NCBI GenBank assembly: GCA_045580025.1
Contig: JAZNNB010000038.1
Location: 1-10,624 of the forward strand
Source of the DNA: SIG440 sp045580025
GTDB lineage: Bacteria > Bacillota > Clostridia > Monoglobales > Monoglobaceae
Reading direction: 5' to 3'
DNA length: 10,624 nt
The stretch's first letter is position 1, and each line of letters opens with the position of its first letter. The position numbers were made by a program, and so were the translations under genes. Of this stretch, positions 7,130 to 10,624 are shown piece after piece. The notes under the pieces are model-generated. The model made no database searches and was not told where the DNA came from. It saw only the letters and a list, made by a program, of their open reading frames with translations.

Positions 7130-7698
7130 TTTGCATCACCTGTCTTTCTGTCTTTTTTTTCTTTTACCCACGTATATGCTATACCAAAAATACCTGCCGC
7201 AACAATAATCAAAATTGTGGATACTCCAAAAAACATTGAAAGCAGAAAAGCAACTGCTGCAACGCAGAAAGTGACCTTATCTATTACTCCTGCCTTTGAT
7301 ATTTTCAAAAACGCCTGAACAAGAATGGCACAAACCGCAACTCCAACCCCCGAAAAAGCAGACTTAACAAAGGGATTGTCATAAACCTTTTGTAAGATTG
7401 TCGCAACCAGCGAAATAATCAGTACAGACGGTGCAACAACACCCAACGTTGCCACAATGCCGCCGATTATTCCATTTGTCTTTCTTCCTATAAATGTCGC
7501 AAGATTCACGGCAATCACACCGGGGGTGCATTGGCTTATAGCGAAATAATCCATCATTTCTTCAACTGTCGCCCATTTATGTTTATCTGCAATTTCTCTT
7601 TCAAGCATAGGCAGCATAGCATAACCACCACCGAAAGTAAGAATTCCCACCTTAAAAAATGCACAAAAGAGCTGCACTAAGTCCTTTATTCTGCTCAT
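7126..7698 (-). CDS. CHR-family (chromate transporter) protein, first of a pair
   Basis: Short-chain CHR protein of 190 residues, partner of the following gene; integral membrane transporter, anion substrate unproven. It carries FFKVGILTFGGGYAMLP (14-30), QCTPGVIAVNLATFIG (56-71) and several hydrophobic helices, with a charged, lysine-rich C-terminal tail facing the cytoplasm. The open frame extends upstream to 7791, but ATG 7696-7698 is the start: AAGGAG lies 7 bases before it, and the promoter at 7739-7767 lies within the longer frame. The two proteins are divergent from each other and not an obvious recent duplication. The operon is transcribed divergently from the hemolysin III-like gene. 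Confidence 0.88.
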   Translation of the reverse strand: MSRIKDLVQLFCAFFKVGILTFGGGYAMLPMLEREIADKHKWATVEEMMDYFAISQCTPGVIAVNLATFIGRKTNGIIGGIVATLGVVAPSVLIISLVATILQKVYDNPFVKSAFSGVGVAVCAILVQAFLKISKAGVIDKVTFCVAAVAFLLSMFFGVSTILIIVAAGIFGIAYTWVKEKKDRKTGDAK

Positions 7699-7738
7699 CA
7701 CCATTCTCCTTATCAAACTAAAATCAAATGACTTTCTC

Positions 7739-7767
7739 ATTATATACCAAATATTAACAGATTGCAA
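7739..7767 (-). promoter_or_regulatory. Promoter of the CHR gene pair
   Basis: On the minus strand TTGCAA (7762-7767), a 17-base spacer and a perfect TATAAT (7739-7744). The predicted start near 7732 gives a leader of about 34 bases. The -35 hexamer is the same as that of thrS. It is back to back with the rightward promoter, with 17 bases between the two -35 boxes. Confidence 0.72.
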
Positions 7768-7784
7768 ACAATTCTTTCTTTTGC

Positions 7785-7813
7785 TTGACATTTTTTTGCA
7801 AAGGCTTTATACT
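7785..7813 (+). promoter_or_regulatory. Promoter of the hemolysin III / patatin operon
   Basis: Perfect TTGACA (7785-7790), 17-base spacer, TATACT (7808-7813). The start is expected near 7820, giving a leader of about 23 bases with GGAGG (7830-7834) placed 8 bases before the ATG. The near-consensus sequence suggests strong expression, with no operator apparent. Confidence 0.78.
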
Positions 7814-7842
7814 TTATTCTATACGAAATGGAGGCATAATAT

Positions 7843-8517
7843 ATGTTTAACGCAGCAGAAATCAAAAAAATGAATAACCAAAGTATGGGTGAAGAAATTG
7901 CAAACTCAATTTCCCACGGCATAGGTGCACTTCTCGCCATTGCAGGCACAGTGGTTGCAATAGTTTATGCCTGCCTACACGGTGATGCACGTAGCATTGT
8001 TTCAGCATCTCTTTATGGCGCAGGGCTTATTATTCTTTACCTTGCCTCAACTCTTTATCATTCCATAACAAACCTCAAGGCAAAACGGGTTTTCCGAGTT
8101 CTTGACCATTGCTCTATATATATTTTGATACTCAGCTCTTATATCCCGATTTCTCTGTCTCTTATGCGTGGTGCAGACGGCTGGATTCTTTTTGGCATCA
8201 ATGCAGGCTGTACCGCCCTCGGCGTGACTCTTACCGCTATCAATATGAAAAAATTCCATGCTCTTGCTATGGTTTTATATCTGCTTATGGGTTGGTCCAT
8301 TGTATTCTTTGGCTTTCCGACAATTGCGGCTCTTCCAGCTCCGGCAATCTGGCTTTTGGTACTGGGCGGTCTTTGTTATACCGGAGGAATTGCATTTTTT
8401 GCTATGAAAAAACCAAAATATATGCATTCCATCTGGCATCTCTTTGTTCTATCCGGAAGTGTTCTTCAGTATTTTGCATTTCTTTTCTATGCACTTCCTT
8501 TCCCACCAAAGTTCTAA
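7843..8517 (+). CDS. Hemolysin III / PAQR family membrane protein
   Basis: Seven-helix integral membrane protein of the hemolysin III (YqfA/PAQR-like) family, 224 residues, the usual length. It carries the CREST-superfamily signature of a metal-dependent membrane hydrolase: SxxxH at S69-H73 (STLYH), aspartate D88 (VLDHC) and HxxxH at H195-H199 (HSIWH). Related eukaryotic PAQR receptors and alkaline ceramidases use these residues for zinc and amide hydrolysis. The bacterial proteins are poorly characterised, and true haemolytic activity is shown for only a few. It starts at ATG 7843 with a good GGAGG ribosome site. The patatin gene follows after 18 bases, so the two are probably co-transcribed, which suggests a shared role in membrane lipids (inference). 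Confidence 0.92.
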   Translation: MFNAAEIKKMNNQSMGEEIANSISHGIGALLAIAGTVVAIVYACLHGDARSIVSASLYGAGLIILYLASTLYHSITNLKAKRVFRVLDHCSIYILILSSYIPISLSLMRGADGWILFGINAGCTALGVTLTAINMKKFHALAMVLYLLMGWSIVFFGFPTIAALPAPAIWLLVLGGLCYTGGIAFFAMKKPKYMHSIWHLFVLSGSVLQYFAFLFYALPFPPKF

Positions 8518-8535
8518 TTTTAAGGAGTGAAATAA

Positions 8536-9393
8536 TTGAAGCTGGGTATAGTATTTGAGGGCGGTGCCAGCCGTGGTCTTTTTTCCTGCGGTGTTATGGA
8601 CGCTCTTTTGACTGAAAATATAATAGCTGATTATGTGATAGGCGTTTCTGCAGGAATTGCCTATGGTACATCCTATGTTTCAAAGCAGATAGGCAGAAAC
8701 CTTGAACTTTCTACCAAGTATATGAACGATAAACGTTATATGGGCATGAGGCATCTCCTTAATCCCGAAAACAAGAGTTATTACAACCGTGAGTTTGCTT
8801 TTAACCGTATCCCTAAAGAGCTTGTGCTCTTTGATTTTGACGCTTTTTCAAATTCCGGAACGGAAACAGTTGCTACCCTTACCAATATAAAAACCGGAAA
8901 ACCCGAATATATGGCTCTTCCTTGTGATGACTGGGATAAGCACATTTCAATTCTTTGGGCAAGCTGTGCACTTCCCTTTTTGTTCCAGCCCGAGGAAATA
9001 GACGGAAATCTTTATCTTGATGGTGGCTGCAGTGACCCTATCCCCTACAAAAAAGCTTTTGAAGACGGATGCGACAAGGTTATATGCGTTCTGACGCGTG
9101 AAAAAGATTATCAAAAGAAAACAGACCATTCTTTGCCTTTTATCAAGCATTCTTTCAAAAAATATCCAAATCTTGTGAATACTCTCGCCAATCGTTCTGA
9201 GGTATACAACCAAACTCGCAATGAGATTTTCGATTTGGCAAATGAGGGAAAACTTTTTGTAATTGCCCCTGACTCCACGAAAGGTTTCAATCGTACTGAG
9301 CGTAATCCCGAAAATCTTCAGGCTATGTTTAATCAAGGATATGACCTGACAAAAAAAGAAATTGGCAGTTTAAAAGACTACCTAAATAAATAG
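8536..9393 (+). CDS. Patatin-like phospholipase (YjjU-like), TTG start
   Basis: Serine-aspartate dyad acyl hydrolase, 285 residues, predicted to cleave acyl chains from membrane or storage lipids. No signal peptide is visible, so it is likely cytoplasmic or loosely membrane-bound. The oxyanion loop is EGGASRG (8-14), the nucleophile elbow GVSAG (36-40) gives S38, and DGG (162-164) gives D162, so the dyad is complete. The C-terminal third, from about residue 200, resembles the extra domain found in YjjU-type patatins (DUF6363-like). TTG at 8536 is the start: AAGGAG (8522-8527) lies 8 bases upstream, and every later ATG would remove the oxyanion loop. It is the second gene of the operon with the hemolysin III-like gene. 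No clear terminator follows; 9394-9437 is merely AT-rich. Confidence 0.92.
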   Translation: MKLGIVFEGGASRGLFSCGVMDALLTENIIADYVIGVSAGIAYGTSYVSKQIGRNLELSTKYMNDKRYMGMRHLLNPENKSYYNREFAFNRIPKELVLFDFDAFSNSGTETVATLTNIKTGKPEYMALPCDDWDKHISILWASCALPFLFQPEEIDGNLYLDGGCSDPIPYKKAFEDGCDKVICVLTREKDYQKKTDHSLPFIKHSFKKYPNLVNTLANRSEVYNQTRNEIFDLANEGKLFVIAPDSTKGFNRTERNPENLQAMFNQGYDLTKKEIGSLKDYLNK

Positions 9394-9437
9394 CGGTTCT
9401 TTGTAATAAATTTTTTTAAAATATTTTGTTTTTTCTA

Positions 9438-9466
9438 TTGACAGAGTGTATTGTTTGTGTTATACT
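9438..9466 (+). promoter_or_regulatory. Promoter of the tandem tRNA-Ser genes
   Basis: Perfect TTGACA (9438-9443), 17-base spacer and TATACT (9461-9466). The start is expected near 9473, about 26 bases before the first tRNA. T-rich DNA lies upstream. The hexamers are identical to those of the hemolysin III promoter. Confidence 0.82.
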
Positions 9467-9498
9467 ATCAAAGTCGCATAAGTCAGCGATATGAATAC

Positions 9499-9585
9499 GG
9501 AGAGGTGTCCGAGTGGTTTAAGGAGCTAGTCTTGAAAACTAGTGATGCGAAAGCACCCAGAGTTCGAATCTCTGCCTCTCCGCCA
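9499..9585 (+). tRNA. tRNA-Ser (anticodon UGA)
   Basis: An 87-base type II tRNA with CCA encoded. The acceptor stem GGAGAGG pairs with CCTCTCC (9575-9581), the discriminator is G9582 and CCA is 9583-9585. The anticodon stem CTAGT/ACTAG encloses CTTGAAA, so the anticodon is TGA (9533-9535), reading UCA and other UCN serine codons. A short variable arm (TGC GAAA GCA) and the T arm CAGAG-TTCGAAT-CTCTG complete the fold. First of two tandem serine tRNAs from one promoter. Confidence 0.97.
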
Positions 9586-9616
9586 TTTTTTTATTTAAAA
9601 ATAGTTTTTCAAATTC

Positions 9617-9707
9617 GGAGAAGTACTCAAGAGGCCGAAGAGGCGCCCCTGCTAAGGGTGTAGGTCGTTAACGCGGCGCGAGGGTTCAAATCCCTCCTTC
9701 TCCGCCA
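9617..9707 (+). tRNA. tRNA-Ser (anticodon GCU)
   Basis: A 91-base type II tRNA with encoded CCA (9705-9707). GGAGAAG (9617-9623) pairs with CTTCTCC (9697-9703); discriminator G9704. The anticodon stem CGCCC/GGGTG, with one G-U pair, encloses CTGCTAA, giving anticodon GCT (9651-9653), which reads AGC and AGU. The T arm is GAGGG-TTCAAAT-CCCTC and the variable arm is long. It lies 31 bases after the first tRNA-Ser. Its 3' 22 bases are also the end of the convergent recombinase reading frame. Confidence 0.97.
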
Positions 9708-10624
9708 CATCTGGGCGTAACATCTGTTACGCCCAGATTATTTTTTTGCCCGTTTTCAACTAACTCTTCTTTAGTCGGTGGGTCAAAATTATAGTCTTTC
9801 GTCTTGGCAAAGGTAAATTTGATTTGTATGTAATCCTCATATATGATAACTCTGTCTACTAGTGACTCAATCAGTTGCTTGGTGTTGGACAGGGTTTTAT
9901 TTTTCAGCATCTTTTGTGCATGCCACAATGTGTACTCAATATCACTCTGGGATACAGGCGAGGTTTTTTGTGTCTGTTCTAACTTTCTAAGTTCACTTTG
10001 CAGATTTGCCTTTTCTTCCTCCATTTTTTCTAACTTTTCAAACAAGGCTTCTGTACGCTTTTTAATCATCATGGTTATCAGGTACTCCATATCGCCCTCG
10101 AGATTTTTAATTTTCTTCTCCAAGTTTGCTTTTTTCCCATTTATCTCCTCATTACACATTTCTTTAAACCCATTGTAATATTCCGTAAGTTTCTCCAACA
10201 ATGTATCATCGAAGACATTTTCCGCTATCTTATAAAGTACAATTTTTTCAAGAACATCCCGATGCAAATCTCTTGCGTCGCAACCGTTTTTGCCTTTTCG
10301 CTTTTTTAGATTACAAACATACTTTACCAATATATTAGTCCGTCTTTTATCCGCTCGCCTGTCACCTATATAGGGACTACCGCATTTTCCACAGAAGATT
10401 TTCCCTGAGAGCAGATATTCTTCAATATGCTTATGCCCATGGAATTTCTTTTTATTCGTGGCGAGTTTTTGTTGGATATATAGGAAATCGTCTTTACTCA
10501 CAATCGGCGGGACTCCGTTCTCAATCTTAATCCATTCCTCCTCTGGCTTATAGGCATGTCCATTTCTTGTTCCGTCAGCACTTTTCTCTGCCGACTTATT
10601 ATAAACATAGGTTCCCATATACTT
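9686..10624 (-). CDS. Large serine recombinase, C-terminal part (gene continues past the right edge)
   Basis: Site-specific recombinase that integrates and excises mobile elements through a serine-DNA intermediate. Only the C-terminal part, about 312 residues, is visible; the frame is open at base 10624, and the N-terminal catalytic domain must lie beyond it. Numbered from the first visible methionine (10618): end of the recombinase domain (KYMGTYVYNK, then PPIVSKDDFLYIQQKL), zinc ribbon with C76, C79, C102 and C113, a long coiled coil (about 140-218) rich in Lys and Glu, and a C-terminal DNA-binding segment ending in the final residues CGGEGGI. The stop TGA (9686-9688) lies in the T loop of the convergent tRNA-Ser gene, so the last seven or so codons are tRNA sequence. 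The frame also spans the tRNA terminator. It is probably the end gene of an integrated element extending to the right. Confidence 0.85.
   Translation of the reverse strand, partial: KYMGTYVYNKSAEKSADGTRNGHAYKPEEEWIKIENGVPPIVSKDDFLYIQQKLATNKKKFHGHKHIEEYLLSGKIFCGKCGSPYIGDRRADKRRTNILVKYVCNLKKRKGKNGCDARDLHRDVLEKIVLYKIAENVFDDTLLEKLTEYYNGFKEMCNEEINGKKANLEKKIKNLEGDMEYLITMMIKKRTEALFEKLEKMEEEKANLQSELRKLEQTQKTSPVSQSDIEYTLWHAQKMLKNKTLSNTKQLIESLVDRVIIYEDYIQIKFTFAKTKDYNFDPPTKEELVENGQKNNLGVTDVTPRCGGEGGI
9709..9747 (+). terminator. Terminator of the tRNA-Ser transcript
   Basis: A perfect 13-bp stem (ATCTGGGCGTAAC at 9709-9721, complement at 9726-9738) with the loop ATCT, followed by TATTTTTTT. It starts one base after the tRNA CCA end, and is strong and GC-rich at its base. 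It has a U-tract only in the rightward direction. The convergent recombinase frame reads through the hairpin, which is unusual. Confidence 0.85.

Noticed and set aside
7126..7791. Longer form of the first CHR gene starting at 7791
   Set aside because: The extra 31 codons include the promoter, are unlike the family N terminus, and the good ribosome site serves the ATG at 7698.
9533..9535. tRNA-Ser with anticodon UGA as a suppressor of the thrS UGA codon
   Set aside because: Anticodon 5'-UGA-3' pairs with UCA, not UGA; the shared letters are a coincidence.
9451..9663. Small plus-strand protein-coding frame of 70 codons
   Set aside because: It lies across the tRNA promoter, the first tRNA-Ser and part of the second, and has no protein-like features.

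Overview
The window looks like chromosomal DNA of a low-GC Gram-positive anaerobe of the Clostridia type. The reasons are AT-rich intergenic DNA, AAGGAG-like ribosome sites, sigma-A promoters with 17-bp spacers, the gene order Asp23-family / nusB / Kae1-like / xseA / xseB / ispA, and a clostridial-looking ThrRS. TAA, TAG and TGA all end genes here. No species can be named from the window.

Left part (1-6510, minus strand). Reading leftward, a sigma-A-like promoter at 6508-6536 drives a compact housekeeping operon: an Asp23/Gls24 envelope-stress-family protein, transcription factor NusB, a paralogue of the tRNA-modification protein TsaD/Kae1, both subunits of exonuclease VII (XseA, XseB), and a farnesyl-diphosphate-synthase-type prenyltransferase (IspA). 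Junctions are tight (one-base overlap to a few bases). A U-tract hairpin follows ispA, and the next promoter, for thrS, has its -35 box inside that hairpin. thrS is full length but carries an in-frame TGA at codon 379, where relatives have a conserved motif-2 arginine. This is the most surprising feature of the window. thrS ends at a hairpin, and at the left edge two near-identical A-rich TTGACA modules point leftward to something outside the window.

Middle (6575-9393). Two divergent transcription units share the intergenic region 7699-7842. Leftward runs a pair of short CHR-family (chromate transporter) membrane proteins with an ATGA overlap. Rightward runs a hemolysin III/PAQR-like seven-helix membrane protein followed 18 bp later by a TTG-initiated patatin-like phospholipase. 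Both promoters are close to consensus.

Right part (9438-10624). A near-consensus promoter drives two tandem serine tRNA genes (anticodons UGA and GCU), closed by a strong hairpin terminator. Converging on them from the right edge is the C-terminal part of a large serine recombinase. Its reading frame runs through the terminator hairpin and stops 22 bp inside the second tRNA gene. This looks like the end of an integrated mobile element lying mostly outside the window.
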